From: Jeotgalicoccus nanhaiensis
Lineage (GTDB): Bacteria > Bacillota > Bacilli > Staphylococcales > Salinicoccaceae
Assembly (NCBI GenBank): GCA_004570955.1
Contig: SPPL01000006.1
Coordinates: forward strand, 47,597 to 111,596
DNA length: 64,000 bases
Direction: 5' to 3'
Position numbers and translations under genes: made by a program. This document shows, one piece after another, positions 53,901-63,321 of the stretch. The notes beneath the pieces are model-generated. The model was not told the origin of the DNA, did no database searches, and saw nothing but the letters and a program-made list of their open reading frames with translations. Positions within the stretch are counted from its first letter, which is position 1, and each line of letters opens with the position of its first letter.

Positions 53901-54653
53901 TTATTGCAGTTCGTCTTCCAGCTGCTGCTGTTCTGCTTTTAAATATCTGCGGTAGCCGATTTTTGAAATATGAATACTGATTTCATATAGAATAATCATC
54001 GGTACTGTAAGCAGCAGATGGGTCATAATATCCGGCGGCGCAATAATTGCAGCCAGCACAAACATTATAAAATATGCGTATTTTCTGTTTTTCTTCAGGA
54101 ACATCGGCGTAATAATACCAAGCTGTGTTAAGAACAGTGTCAGTACCGGCATCTGGAAAATAAATCCGAACGGCAATATCGTTCTGAACAGGAAGCCGAA
54201 ATACTGGTTTATTCCAATCGTCGCTTCAATTCCCATTTCAACTGATAAATCAAATGTAAACTTAATAATATACGGTACAACTATAAAGTAGCCGAATGCT
54301 ATACCAATCAGCATTAAGATCATAACTACCGGTATATACAGCAAAGTAATTTTACGCTCTTTCTCATAAAGTCCCGGCGTAATAAATGACCACAGCTGGT
54401 ATAAAATTACCGGTAAAATAATAATAAATGCTATAGCTACAATAACAATTAAATAAATTTTAAGCGGATCTGTTACCTGGAAAGCATGCATTTGAACATT
54501 TTCTGTCCAGGGAGCATTTTGCAGCTGATAGATTAACGGCTTGGAAAAATAAAAACCAACAAACAGCGCGGCAACAAAAAAGTACATCACTGTTAATAAC
54601 CGTTTTCTCAGCTCTTCAAAATGTTCGGTAAACTCTTTTTCCTCATCGGCCAT
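53901..54653 (-). CDS. tatC: Twin-arginine translocase subunit TatC
   Basis: A 250-residue polytopic membrane protein with six helices that binds twin-arginine signal peptides. FTEHFEELRKRLL at the N-terminus holds the conserved Glu/Arg, and LPFGFIFQMPV is in the third periplasmic region. It is 44 bases downstream of tatA, behind a terminator-like hairpin. A minimal TatAC pair is normal for Firmicutes. Confidence 0.95.
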   Translation of the reverse strand: MADEEKEFTEHFEELRKRLLTVMYFFVAALFVGFYFSKPLIYQLQNAPWTENVQMHAFQVTDPLKIYLIVIVAIAFIIILPVILYQLWSFITPGLYEKERKITLLYIPVVMILMLIGIAFGYFIVVPYIIKFTFDLSVEMGIEATIGINQYFGFLFRTILPFGFIFQMPVLTLFLTQLGIITPMFLKKNRKYAYFIMFVLAAIIAPPDIMTHLLLTVPMIILYEISIHISKIGYRRYLKAEQQQLEDELQ

Positions 54654-54674
54654 TTAATCACCTCTTTAAAAAAA

Positions 54675-54690
54675 GGCGGCTTTCGCCACC
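54675..54690 (-). terminator. Intercistronic terminator/attenuator between tatA and tatC
   Basis: Minus strand GGTGGC-GAAA-GCCGCC followed by TTTTTTT. Partial termination here would keep TatA in excess over TatC, as the translocase needs. Confidence 0.8.
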
Positions 54691-54697
54691 CTCTCAA

Positions 54698-54958
54698 TTA
54701 TGCTTCTGATTCAATTTTTTTAGGTTCTTCTTTTTTAGCTTCGCTGTCTGATTTTCTGTTCGTTCTGTTATCATCGTCGTCATCGTCGTCAGCAAGACCT
54801 TTAGTAGCATCTTTAAATTCTTTCAACGTAGAACCTACTGCTTTACCGAATTGCGGAAGTTTTTTAGGTCCGAAAATGATAAGTGCCACAACTGCAATAA
54901 CGATTAAACTTACTGGAGTAACCGCCATTAATGTATTTGGTAAAAGAACTTCTATCAT
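54698..54958 (-). CDS. tatA: Twin-arginine translocase subunit TatA
   Basis: An 86-residue TatA: one N-terminal membrane helix, the [11 protein letters not shown] hinge, an amphipathic helix ([14 protein letters not shown]), and a very acidic tail with a run of seven Asp. It forms the pore oligomer of the Tat system. It lies 11 bases after rex. Confidence 0.94.
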   Translation of the reverse strand: MIEVLLPNTLMAVTPVSLIVIAVVALIIFGPKKLPQFGKAVGSTLKEFKDATKGLADDDDDDDNRTNRKSDSEAKKEEPKKIESEA

Positions 54959-54969
54959 GAATACCCCTC

Positions 54970-55602
54970 CTATTTATTTTTCATCTGGAAAAATAGTGCC
55001 TGCAGCTCTACGCCTAAGTCAATACTGTGTACAGTCACATCAGGACCAGTGCTCAGCCGGATAGGTGTAAAGTTAAGAATGCCTTTAATCCCTGCTTTTT
55101 CTAAACGTTCGGCTGACTTTTGTCCAGCTTCGATCGGCACAGTCATAATTGCGACTTCAACGTTTTCCTGCTGTATGATTGTCTCTAAATCATCTGTATG
55201 AAAAATATTGATACCGTTAATCGCATTTCCAATTAGTGATTCATTGCTGTCAAAAGCGCCAACTACATTCATTTTATCATGAATGTTTGCAAATTTGTAG
55301 TTCAATAACGCACTGCCGAGATTACCTGCACCGAGAAGAATTACATTTTTTACATTGCTGCCCTGGATATGCTCCAGGAAAAACTTCAGCAGGCTGCCGA
55401 CATTATATCCGTAGCCTTTTCTGCCTAATTCTCCAAAATAAGAAAAGTCCCTGCGGATAGTCGCGGAGTCAATGTCTAATGCTTCACTAATTTCTTTCGA
55501 AGAAACTCTATCATTACCATTATTCTCTTCTTGTTTGAAGTAACGATAATAAAGCGGTAGACGTTTCATAGTTGCATTAGGGATTTTTTTCTTGTTAGAC
55601 AT
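54970..55602 (-). CDS. rex: Redox-sensing repressor Rex
   Basis: A 210-residue NADH-responsive repressor. Winged helix at 1-80 ([35 protein letters not shown] in sections), Rossmann motif [12 protein letters not shown] and a C-terminal domain-swap helix. It controls fermentative and respiratory genes by the NADH/NAD ratio. The order rex-tatA-tatC matches Bacillus. I found no obvious Rex operator in the 126 bases upstream. Confidence 0.95.
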   Translation of the reverse strand: MSNKKKIPNATMKRLPLYYRYFKQEENNGNDRVSSKEISEALDIDSATIRRDFSYFGELGRKGYGYNVGSLLKFFLEHIQGSNVKNVILLGAGNLGSALLNYKFANIHDKMNVVGAFDSNESLIGNAINGINIFHTDDLETIIQQENVEVAIMTVPIEAGQKSAERLEKAGIKGILNFTPIRLSTGPDVTVHSIDLGVELQALFFQMKNK

Positions 55603-55728
55603 TCCCTTTCACCTCTATATTTCTAGTCGCTCCATTATAACATAATATATATGGGCTGACACCGGTTTATCTGGTCGAATTATGCCGTTTTTTCGTGTAA
55701 ACTGGAGAGTGAAATGAGGTAGGCAATA

Positions 55729-57645
55729 ATGATACTTTTACAATTGGGTAATGTCTCAAAGGCATACGGAACAAATACAATTTTCGAAAATCTGGATCTC
55801 GAAGTAAAATCGGGAGAAACGCTCGGCATCGTCGGAAAAAACGGTGCAGGCAAAAGTACTTTAATGAAAATCATGGCGGATGAACTCACATATGACAGCG
55901 GCACAATCAGCATGCCGAAAAATGTTTCGCTCGGTTATCTTGCCCAGCAGATGACTCTCGAATCCGAAGACACTGTCAGAGATGAAATGCAGAAGCCGTT
56001 CTCGCATATTCTGAAAATGAATGACGATATGGCGGAAATTGCTGCCTGGCTGGCTGAACATGAGCATACACACAGAGACTATGATGAAAAACTTAAACGC
56101 TATGAAAATATACAGCTCAGTTTTGAACACAATGACGGCTATACAATCGATGCCCAGATTAAAAGTGTTCTGACGGGTCTGCAGTTTACAGAAGCTGATC
56201 TCGGACGCAGGGTCGAAGAATTTTCCGGCGGACAGAAAACACGTCTCGCACTCGGCAAGATGCTGCTGACCAAGCCTGACCTGCTGCTTCTGGATGAGCC
56301 GACCAACCACCTTGATATGGCGACTGTTGAATGGCTGGAACAGTATTTGAAGAGTTATGAAGGTGCAGTCGTAATTATCAGTCACGACCGTTATTTCCTC
56401 GACCGCACAGTCGATAAAATCTATGAAATTGAATTACATCGCGGTACGCTTTATCATACGAATTACACAAATTACGTGAAAGAGAAAGAAAAAACATACC
56501 GTCTCAGAATGAAACAGTATGAACGCGAGCAGAGCGAAGTTAAGAGACTTGAGACATTTATCGAAAAAAATATTACCCGGGCATCGACTTCCGGCATGGC
56601 TAAAGACCGCCGCAAAAAACTTGAAATGATGGACCGCATGGATAAACCTTTTATAGACCGTTCGAGCGCGGATTTTCACTTTACAATTAAACGGGAAAGC
56701 GGCAACGACGTTCTCAGACTGAAGGAGCTTGCCATCGGCTACGATGATACAGTGCTCCGCAGCAACTTATCATTTAATGTGGACAAAGGAGAACGTCTCG
56801 CTATTTTAGGTCCGAACGGTATCGGTAAATCCACACTCGCTAAAACAATTGCTAAAATCATTCCGGCCTTGTCCGGCAGTATTCAATACGGTACAAATGT
56901 CACAATCGGCTATTACGATCAGAAACAGGCTGAATTTATGTCTCAGAATAATGTTCTTGAAGAACTGTGGAAAGAATATCCGCATATGAAAGAGAGCGAT
57001 GTCAGAAAAATACTCGGCCGCTTCCTGTTTACCCAGGATGAAGTTTTAAAACAGGTCAACTCTTTGAGCGGCGGAGAAAAAGCGAGAATACAGCTTGCTA
57101 AACTGATGCTTGAAGAAAATAATCTGCTTATTCTCGATGAGCCGACCAACCATTTGGATATCGACAGCAAAGAAGTTCTGGAGACAGCACTGGAAAACTT
57201 CCCGGGAACTATTATTGTCGTCTCTCACGACCGCTACTTTATCGATAAAATTGCGACGCGGGTCATGGAAATTGAGCCGCATAAAATCATGATGGTCGAC
57301 GGGGACTACAGCTACTTCCTGCATAAGAAAAAAGAAGCTGAGTTTATGGAAGTGCCGGCCGAAACAGCAACGGAGAAAAAAGAAAATATTTCTGACTATG
57401 AAGCTCAGAAACAGCGGCGTAACGAGCTGAAAAAGGTTAAAAAACAGAGTGAAAAGCTTGAACAGGAAATACAGACACTGGAAACTGAATTAACGATGAT
57501 TGAAGATAAACTGGTTGCACCGGAAGTTTTTAATGACTATGAGAAAGCACAGGAATTAAATGACAGACTTCAGGAAATTAATCAAAAACTCGAAGAGCTG
57601 ATGGCTGAATGGACAGAAGCCGAAGAATTACTGGCTGAACTTTAA
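55729..57645 (+). CDS. ydiF: ABC-F ATPase, YdiF-like
   Basis: A 638-residue soluble ABC-F protein with two ATPase domains and no membrane part. First Walker A GKNGAGKST, signature FSGGQKTR, DEPTNHLD; second GPNGIGKST, SLSGGEKAR, DEPTNHLD; interdomain linker around 240-300 (IEKNITRASTSGMAKDRRKK) and a Glu/Lys coiled coil at 545-638. Such factors act on the ribosomal E-site. Adjacent, divergent rex and the nearby tsa genes match Bacillus ydiF. GAGGTAGG precedes the ATG. Confidence 0.92.
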   Translation: MILLQLGNVSKAYGTNTIFENLDLEVKSGETLGIVGKNGAGKSTLMKIMADELTYDSGTISMPKNVSLGYLAQQMTLESEDTVRDEMQKPFSHILKMNDDMAEIAAWLAEHEHTHRDYDEKLKRYENIQLSFEHNDGYTIDAQIKSVLTGLQFTEADLGRRVEEFSGGQKTRLALGKMLLTKPDLLLLDEPTNHLDMATVEWLEQYLKSYEGAVVIISHDRYFLDRTVDKIYEIELHRGTLYHTNYTNYVKEKEKTYRLRMKQYEREQSEVKRLETFIEKNITRASTSGMAKDRRKKLEMMDRMDKPFIDRSSADFHFTIKRESGNDVLRLKELAIGYDDTVLRSNLSFNVDKGERLAILGPNGIGKSTLAKTIAKIIPALSGSIQYGTNVTIGYYDQKQAEFMSQNNVLEELWKEYPHMKESDVRKILGRFLFTQDEVLKQVNSLSGGEKARIQLAKLMLEENNLLILDEPTNHLDIDSKEVLETALENFPGTIIVVSHDRYFIDKIATRVMEIEPHKIMMVDGDYSYFLHKKKEAEFMEVPAETATEKKENISDYEAQKQRRNELKKVKKQSEKLEQEIQTLETELTMIEDKLVAPEVFNDYEKAQELNDRLQEINQKLEELMAEWTEAEELLAEL

Positions 57646-57704
57646 AGTATTTTACCGGAAATTTACTGTATGTTCGATGAAAAAATAAAATTCATCATAA
57701 AAAG

Positions 57705-57843
57705 TTATTCACAGAAGAAATGCCGTTATAATTGTCTTCCACACCATTTATCCACAGATTTCATAGTTATCAACACACTTATCCACAGAATAGTACACAG
57801 TTCTGGATAAGTTACCAACAATTTATCCACAAATTGTGGACAA
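57705..57843. promoter_or_regulatory. DnaA-box cluster
   Basis: Perfect TTATCCACA boxes at 57748, 57779 and 57823 (plus strand). One-mismatch boxes are TTATTCACA at 57705, TTATCAACA at 57767, and inverted copies at 57802-57810 (TTATCCAGA) and 57835-57843 (TTGTCCACA). Seven sites in 139 bp with no open reading frame of note. dnaA and dnaN are not here, so this is a non-origin DnaA-binding locus. The 57844-57922 stretch holds two GTACGTTC copies and nothing I can name. Confidence 0.85.
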
Positions 57844-57922
57844 AACGTACGTTCCGTATTGACAGAACAGACATCGCATCAAACGTAATATTAACTGAAT
57901 GTACGTTCGAATTAATAAATGC

Positions 57923-57970
57923 AAAAAACATCGCACTTGACCTTCCTTGGTCAAGTGCGATGTTTTTTTT
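57923..57970. terminator. Bidirectional terminator between ydiF and MBL gene
   Basis: Perfect 16-bp arms AACATCGCACTTGACC / GGTCAAGTGCGATGTT around TTCCTT, with A and T runs on the two sides. Confidence 0.92.
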
Positions 57971-57973
57971 ATT

Positions 57974-58816
57974 CTATATATATTTTCCGGAGTCAGGTTT
58001 TGCGATTTCGTCAAAATTATTTACCAGTTTATCCAGTGCCTCAGCAAGTTCATTACCAGTCATCGGCTGTCCATGCCCGGTAATCGCAATTTCTGGCTTG
58101 ACTGATGCAAGTTTTTCGACAGAAGCTCGGGCTGCCACCCAGTCAGTTGTAAAATATCTCGGAGGCCCGTAAATATTCTTCTCCTGGGTCAGGACATTAT
58201 ACAGTGAATCCTGTTTCACCGTAATAAAGGCATCTCCTGCAATCAGTGCCTTATCTTTTTCACGGTATAAGGAGACGTGTCCCTCAGCATGTCCCGGTGT
58301 GTGAACCCATTCAAAATCGGGCATATACGGTACACTGCCATCTGCCGGCAGTTCATGAAGCCGTTCTGTTATATCGATGCCTGTGTGCGGGAACATAGGA
58401 GACATTTTCGCCACCATTCCTCCGTCCACTAAAGGATCCGGAGCCTGATAATCTTTCATGCCGTTAAGATACGGCAGCTCTAATTTGTGCGCATAGACAG
58501 GCACATCCCAGTGTTCAGAAAGCTCTATTACTGCACCGACATGATCAAAATGTCCATGCGTTAAAATAATCGCTTTCGGTTTACTGTTCTCTCCAAATCG
58601 TTCCTTAGCCGCTTCGATAATTTTCTTTGAAGATTTCGGCATGCCGGCATCTATTAATACAAAATCACCATCATCCGGTCTGCCGTAAAATACTACGTTG
58701 ACAATCTGTACTGTATATTGATATAAATCGGGAAGTACTTCAACACCTTTGCCGTTCTCTTTAGACGTTACCGGCAGATATTTATAATCATCTCCGTAAT
58801 GCATACTTTCAGCCAT
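57974..58816 (-). CDS. Metallo-beta-lactamase fold hydrolase
   Basis: A 280-residue MBL-fold protein. Metal motif THGHFDH, second-shell HTPGHAEGHV, Asp in LIAGDAF and final His in ITGHGQPM form a complete two-metal site. No signal peptide. The family covers glyoxalase II-like, lactonase and other hydrolases; the substrate is unknown. A terminator upstream makes it monocistronic. Confidence 0.88.
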   Translation of the reverse strand: MAESMHYGDDYKYLPVTSKENGKGVEVLPDLYQYTVQIVNVVFYGRPDDGDFVLIDAGMPKSSKKIIEAAKERFGENSKPKAIILTHGHFDHVGAVIELSEHWDVPVYAHKLELPYLNGMKDYQAPDPLVDGGMVAKMSPMFPHTGIDITERLHELPADGSVPYMPDFEWVHTPGHAEGHVSLYREKDKALIAGDAFITVKQDSLYNVLTQEKNIYGPPRYFTTDWVAARASVEKLASVKPEIAITGHGQPMTGNELAEALDKLVNNFDEIAKPDSGKYI

Positions 58817-58904
58817 TTATAAAACCTCATTTCAACTGATTATTGTACTTATTTATAAGTACCCGGATGAGGCTCAGCTAATCATCTCTAAGATTAAACA
58901 AAAA

Positions 58905-58938
58905 CACTGCAGAATCTCATAATGAAGATTCTGCAGTG
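58905..58938 (-). terminator. Terminator of the VOC protein gene
   Basis: Arms CACTGCAGAATCT / AGATTCTGCAGTG, 8-base loop; the minus strand continues into TTTTTG. Confidence 0.88.
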
Positions 58939-58950
58939 CTTTTCATCTTT

Positions 58951-59388
58951 CTATTCTCCGCTGATCATCCACGATACACCGTACGGATCTTTAAAACTCG
59001 CAAAATACTCCGTCCACTCTGTCGGTCCCGCTTCCATATCTGCACGGCATCCTGCTTCGATTGCTTTACTGTAAAAGGATTTTACCTGCTCCAGTTCATC
59101 TGAATTATTAATATCGAACGTAAATGCAGCAGCTGCACCCGCGTTGTCAATTTCCTTATGTCCCCCCGTAGAGCTCGCCATAAATTTTTGTCCAAGCACT
59201 TCAAACTCCGCATTCATCACAAAAGTTTCTGCATCTTCTTTCGACATACCCATTTCATCCAGAGCATCAGCAAACATCGGATCGGTCGCGAGTGATTTTG
59301 AGTTAATGACTGCATCAAAATTCTTTTCGTAAAATTCGAGGGCCTCAAGTGCATTGGAAAAGTTAAAGTATTGTACAGCTTTAATCAT
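58951..59388 (-). CDS. VOC-superfamily protein (PhnB-like)
   Basis: A 145-residue glyoxalase/VOC-fold protein of the PhnB/DUF1338-like small group. Start MIKAVQYFNFSNALEALEFYEKNF, then a pseudo-repeat ending FKDPYGVSWMISGE. Despite the PhnB name this group is not tied to C-P lyase, and the gene is far from phn. Function unknown. The ATG at 59388 follows AGAGGTGG. Confidence 0.85.
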   Translation of the reverse strand: MIKAVQYFNFSNALEALEFYEKNFDAVINSKSLATDPMFADALDEMGMSKEDAETFVMNAEFEVLGQKFMASSTGGHKEIDNAGAAAAFTFDINNSDELEQVKSFYSKAIEAGCRADMEAGPTEWTEYFASFKDPYGVSWMISGE

Positions 59389-59502
59389 CTTTCCACCTCT
59401 ATTCTTCAGATTAATTGCATTTACATTATACACCCCAGCCCAATAAATAAATAATATTATATGTCATACATTTCTGAATACATATTCTCTAATTTATAAA
59501 TA

Positions 59503-60960
59503 TTACTTAGTCCGATGTAACTTCATATCCTCGATTTTATAAACCCGATCTGCTGTCCGGCTGACAAACTGATGGTCATGCGAGATTAAAATAATAGTCC
59601 CCTGATACGCTTTTATAAATTTTTCAAGTGCCTCTATCGTCATTAAATCGATAAAGTTCGTCGGTTCATCCAGAATGATTACATTTGAAGGTTTAACAAA
59701 CATTAATGCCAATGATACTCTCGTCGCTTCCCCACCGCTTAACTTATTAACCGGCTTCATGACTTCGTCAGGTGAAAAGCCTAAATTGACCAGCATACTT
59801 CTTATAAGGGATTCGTTCATTTCTGAATGACGCTTTAAAAACTGCACGGCTGATTCTCCACCAAACAACTTATAATCCATTTGATTGTACTGTTCAATTA
59901 CAACTTTCGGTGAAATATCAAAATTATTTCCGCCTTCGATTATATCAGTAAGTAGGCTCGATTTTCCGCTGCCGTTCCTGCCTGTGATTGCGATTGTTTC
60001 TCCCTGCGGAAATTGGAAGCTCACCTTATCTAAAAGAATATTCCCGTCGCGTTCAACAGTGACATCCTGCCCCATTATCGGAAACTTATTATGAAGTTCC
60101 ATCGCTTTTGACATCGGAAACTCCAGTGAAGCTTCATGAACCGGACGTTCAGTTTCTTGCAGCTGCTCCATCCGGCTCTCCATCGCTTTAGCTGCTTTAA
60201 ATGCCTGTTTCTGCACTGTGTCTTTCTGCTTGGAACTCGACAGGCGGTCCGGCTTTATATCTCCGCTTTTATTTTTACCGGCTGCTGTCATTTTTTCCGC
60301 CTTTTCTTTTTGTTTGCTGATCGCTTTGTTCAGACGTTCTTTTTCTTTTAATATATTTTCGTGTTCACGTTCAAGTGTCAGTTTTTCTTTATTTTTGGCT
60401 TCTTCATAATCATCATAATTACCGTTATACTCAGTTACATTACCATCTGACACTTCCCATATCTTAGTCGCCAGACTGTTAATGAAGTGTCTATCGTGAC
60501 TGACAAAAATTAAGGTGCCGTAATAGTATTTGAGTTCTTCTATTAAATACTCAATGCTTTCATAATCGAGATGTGTCGTCGGTTCATCGAGCAGCAAACC
60601 AGTCTTATAATCCGACAGCGTCTGCACCAGTCTGTATTTTGTTTCTTCTCCGCCGCTCAAATTATCATTATCCGGAACATTCATGCGGCTGAGCATTTCA
60701 AAATCGAGGGTCCCCCCAATGTTCTGGTCAGAGCTTCCCATCTGGCTTAAATAATTAAATTCTGTTTCTCTTTGAACTTCTCCCGCATACTCTGTAAATT
60801 CTCCGGCAATTATTTTAAGCAAGGTCGATTTACCCGATCCGTTGCGGCCGACAATTGCAATCCGGTCATTAATATAAGCTTGCAGATTTGCTATGTCAAA
60901 AATATCTTTATTGCCGAAAGCAACTGATATATTATTTAATTTTATACTTAATTCATTCAT
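59503..60960 (-). CDS. Antibiotic-resistance-type ABC-F protein (Vga/Lsa/Sal-like)
   Basis: A 485-residue ABC-F protein: Walker A GRNGSGKST in both halves, LSGGEET.KYR and LSGGEATR signatures, DEPTTHLD and DEPTNFID, and a long Lys/Glu linker (about 190-290), the ribosome-protecting arm. Length and linker fit the resistance ABC-F group that dislodges pleuromutilin, lincosamide and streptogramin A drugs. The ATG at 60960 follows CAGGAG. A leader peptide and terminator 50-200 bases upstream suggest drug-inducible expression. Actual resistance is not shown by sequence. Confidence 0.85.
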   Translation of the reverse strand: MNELSIKLNNISVAFGNKDIFDIANLQAYINDRIAIVGRNGSGKSTLLKIIAGEFTEYAGEVQRETEFNYLSQMGSSDQNIGGTLDFEMLSRMNVPDNDNLSGGEETKYRLVQTLSDYKTGLLLDEPTTHLDYESIEYLIEELKYYYGTLIFVSHDRHFINSLATKIWEVSDGNVTEYNGNYDDYEEAKNKEKLTLEREHENILKEKERLNKAISKQKEKAEKMTAAGKNKSGDIKPDRLSSSKQKDTVQKQAFKAAKAMESRMEQLQETERPVHEASLEFPMSKAMELHNKFPIMGQDVTVERDGNILLDKVSFQFPQGETIAITGRNGSGKSSLLTDIIEGGNNFDISPKVVIEQYNQMDYKLFGGESAVQFLKRHSEMNESLIRSMLVNLGFSPDEVMKPVNKLSGGEATRVSLALMFVKPSNVIILDEPTNFIDLMTIEALEKFIKAYQGTIILISHDHQFVSRTADRVYKIEDMKLHRTK

Positions 60961-61012
60961 TATAATTTGCACTCCTGTTCGAGTCTGCAAACTATATTTC
61001 TGCACAAAAAAA

Positions 61013-61033
61013 GAGACAGTCCTGTGCTGTCTC
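61013..61033 (-). terminator. Attenuator terminator upstream of ABC-F gene
   Basis: Minus strand GAGACAG-7-CTGTCTC followed by TTTTTTT, 52 bases before the ABC-F start. Flanking inverted 12-mers CAAACTATATTT (minus, 61091-61080) and AAATATAGTTTG (60999-60988) can enclose it. Confidence 0.85.
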
Positions 61034-61118
61034 AAACGTACATTTTTATTTTAAAAAAGGACATACTAATCCCGTGTATAAATATAGTTTGAACAAGACT
61101 TTTGAATTTTTTATTAAA

Positions 61119-61157
61119 TTATAGATTCAAAAGTGTGTTCCAAATACGCGGTATCAT
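61119..61157 (-). CDS. Leader peptide of the ABC-F attenuator
   Basis: A 12-codon frame, MIPRIWNTLLNL, with perfect AAGGAGG 7 bases before its ATG and a promoter just upstream. Its end overlaps the arm CTTTTGAAT, which can pair with ATTCAAAAG about 25 bases later. Drug-stalled ribosomes on such a leader could alter folding so that transcription passes the terminator. Similar uORF-terminator leaders precede known resistance ABC-F genes. Confidence 0.7.
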   Translation of the reverse strand: MIPRIWNTLLNL

Positions 61158-61186
61158 GACATGTCCTCCTTAAATTAATTATTAAC

Positions 61187-61195
61187 ATTATACCA
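61187..61195 (-). promoter_or_regulatory. Extended -10 promoter of the ABC-F leader
   Basis: Minus strand TGGTATAAT, a perfect extended -10, about 30 bases before the leader peptide start; no strong -35. Confidence 0.6.
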
Positions 61196-61230
61196 CAATT
61201 AAAAGTGAAAATATACCATTTTACTCTAAG

Positions 61231-62253
61231 TTAAAAAGCATACTCTTCTATATCGATAAAGTTTCGTCCATTAAGTGTTAAATCTGCTAAGTGATTTTTT
61301 TCATACAAGTGATAGGCCGCTGCACCGATCATAGCAGCATTATCTGTACAGAACTTCAGTTCAGGTATTTGAAGATTAATATATTTGTCATTGCACATAG
61401 ACGTAAATCTGCTGCGCAATTCGCTGTTTCCTGCAACCCCGCCTGCAATAATCAGATTTTTGACATCATATTTTTCCAAGGCAGCAAATGTTTTTGCTGT
61501 CAGTACATCGGTAACACTTGCCTGAAAGCTTGCTGCGACATCACTTTTATTTACTTCAATTCCTTTTTGCTTACAATTATGAAGTTTATTAATCACTGCT
61601 GATTTTAAGCCTGAGAAGCTGAAATCAAATGTTTCTTCTTTCATTAACCCTCTCGGGAAATTAAAAGTGTCTTTTCCGCTCTGTGCCAGCTTATCGATAT
61701 GCGGACCTCCCGGATAAGGCAGATCAATCACCCTTGCCACTTTATCGAAAGCTTCTCCAACAGCGTCATCTCTCGTTTCACCGATAATTTCAAACGACAT
61801 ATGATCTTTCATATATATCAGCTCTGTATGACCGCCTGAGACTACAAGTGAAATGAGCGGAAATTCCAATGGTTTTTCCAGCTGTGCTGCGTAAATATGC
61901 CCTGCTATATGATGAACAGGAATCAGCGGTAAGTCATGAACGAAAGCAAATGTTTTTGCTGCGTTGATGCCGATAAGGAGTGCGCCTATCAGACCAGGAC
62001 CTTCTGTAACGGCCACAGCTGTTAAATCCGAAGGCTCGAGTTCAGCATCTTTTAAAGCCTGTTCTATAACCTGTGTAATTGCTTCTACGTGATGACGTGA
62101 TGCAACTTCCGGCACTACCCCTCCAAATCGCTTATGACTTTCTATCTGGCTTACTACTACATTTGATAAAATCTTACTGCCATTCATAATAACGCTTGCT
62201 GCAGTCTCATCACAGCTCGTTTCTATTGCCAGTATTGTAATATCCTTACTCAT
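61231..62253 (-). CDS. tsaD: tRNA threonylcarbamoyladenosine transferase TsaD
   Basis: A 340-residue Kae1/Gcp-type enzyme that transfers threonylcarbamoyl from TC-AMP to A37 of ANN-decoding tRNAs. ETSCDETA at the start, metal ligands [15 protein letters not shown] and [10 protein letters not shown] are intact. It overlaps rimI by 8 bases and is last in the tsaE-tsaB-rimI-tsaD operon. Confidence 0.97.
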   Translation of the reverse strand: MSKDITILAIETSCDETAASVIMNGSKILSNVVVSQIESHKRFGGVVPEVASRHHVEAITQVIEQALKDAELEPSDLTAVAVTEGPGLIGALLIGINAAKTFAFVHDLPLIPVHHIAGHIYAAQLEKPLEFPLISLVVSGGHTELIYMKDHMSFEIIGETRDDAVGEAFDKVARVIDLPYPGGPHIDKLAQSGKDTFNFPRGLMKEETFDFSFSGLKSAVINKLHNCKQKGIEVNKSDVAASFQASVTDVLTAKTFAALEKYDVKNLIIAGGVAGNSELRSRFTSMCNDKYINLQIPELKFCTDNAAMIGAAAYHLYEKNHLADLTLNGRNFIDIEEYAF

Positions 62254-62698
62254 TAAGATTCACCCACATCACGTGTGCATCAAGTCCTTCTCCATAATAA
62301 TTTTTACGTACGCCGCCGTATTTAAAGCCGTTCCTTTCATACAATCTCATTGCCGGTGTATTATCGACCCTGACTTCCAGAGAGACTATGTCAGCCTGAG
62401 GTTTTACATAGTCTTTAATATGCTGAATAAGTACATGGCTGTAGCCTTTACCGCGCATTTTTTTGGCAACTGCGACAGTAGTAATCTGACATTGATCCAC
62501 TACAAGCCATATACCTGTATAACCGATGATTTCACCATCCAGCTCCATAACAAAATAATGAGCAAATTTATTCATTACCAGTTCTCTCGTATAAGCTTCC
62601 ATCGTCCATGTTGAATTTTTAAATGCTTCGATTTCTATTGCGTACACCGCATTTAAATCTTCAATTTTCATTTCTCTTATTACTGGTTGTCCTGCCAA
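62246..62698 (-). CDS. rimI: Ribosomal protein/peptide N-acetyltransferase RimI
   Basis: A 150-residue GNAT enzyme: [20 protein letters not shown] start, acetyl-CoA loop [15 protein letters not shown] and [29 protein letters not shown] (in parts), the RimI signature. The usual role is acetylating the N-terminal Ala of ribosomal protein S18. It overlaps tsaB by 19 bases and tsaD by 8. Confidence 0.94.
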   Translation of the reverse strand: MAGQPVIREMKIEDLNAVYAIEIEAFKNSTWTMEAYTRELVMNKFAHYFVMELDGEIIGYTGIWLVVDQCQITTVAVAKKMRGKGYSHVLIQHIKDYVKPQADIVSLEVRVDNTPAMRLYERNGFKYGGVRKNYYGEGLDAHVMWVNLNE

Positions 62699-63321
62699 TT
62701 TCTTTCCGCCTCCGAGATACGCAGATAATCAGGTGTCAGCTGATCAGCATCTTCAAGTTTTAATGCTTTTTCATATCGTTCTGTCTCTGATATACGCGGT
62801 GTCACATGAGTATATTCATCGATATCAATAGTGATTTTTTCTTCACTGTTTAATAAATAAACAGCTTCGTCAATTTCAGCAGATAAAGTACTGAATTCAA
62901 TATACTGAGGAGCTATCACTTCAGTGTAATCATCTTCCTGAATGTTATACATTGCACCGTATACATATCCTCTTCTCGCATCGATAAGAGGCACGGCATT
63001 ACCTCTGATATGATTCGATACAGCAAGTACAAATAATGATGATACTGAGTATACAGGGATGTCCAGCTGCTTTCCGAGCATTTTAGCCACAGTAATACCG
63101 ATGCGTACTCCGGTATAAGAGCCCGGCCCTTTTGCGACGATTATTCTGTCTATACTGGACTTTTTAATATCAGCAATTTCAAGCACTTTTTGTATATTAT
63201 CCACCAATGTTTCAGAGTGGGTTTTCCTATAATTTGTATTGATTTCTGCAGCCATTTTACCATTGCGGTTTACCGCAACCGATAAAGCCTGGTTGCTTGT
63301 ATCAAGCAGTAAACTTATCAT
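62680..63321 (-). CDS. tsaB: tRNA threonylcarbamoyladenosine complex dimerisation subunit TsaB
   Basis: A 213-residue TsaD paralogue and scaffold. LLLDTSNQALSVAV, the KTHSE motif, VAKGPGSYTGVRIGI and the substrate-like PLIDARRGYVYGAMY region are typical. The ATG at 63321 is 6 bases after GGAGG; an ATG two codons earlier touches that site. It overlaps tsaE by 20 bases. Confidence 0.95.
   Translation of the reverse strand: MISLLLDTSNQALSVAVNRNGKMAAEINTNYRKTHSETLVDNIQKVLEIADIKKSSIDRIIVAKGPGSYTGVRIGITVAKMLGKQLDIPVYSVSSLFVLAVSNHIRGNAVPLIDARRGYVYGAMYNIQEDDYTEVIAPQYIEFSTLSAEIDEAVYLLNSEEKITIDIDEYTHVTPRISETERYEKALKLEDADQLTPDYLRISEAERNWQDNQ

Noticed and set aside
54970..55728. Rex operator upstream of rex
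   Set aside because: No TTGTGA-N6-TCACAA-like sequence could be found in the rex upstream region.
57646..57973. Replication origin oriC
   Set aside because: DnaA boxes are present, but dnaA, dnaN, recF and gyrase genes are absent and the flanks are ydiF and an MBL gene.
58951..59388. Phosphonate-pathway gene phnB
   Set aside because: PhnB-like VOC proteins are not needed for C-P lyase, and the gene is 38 kb away from phn with its own terminator.
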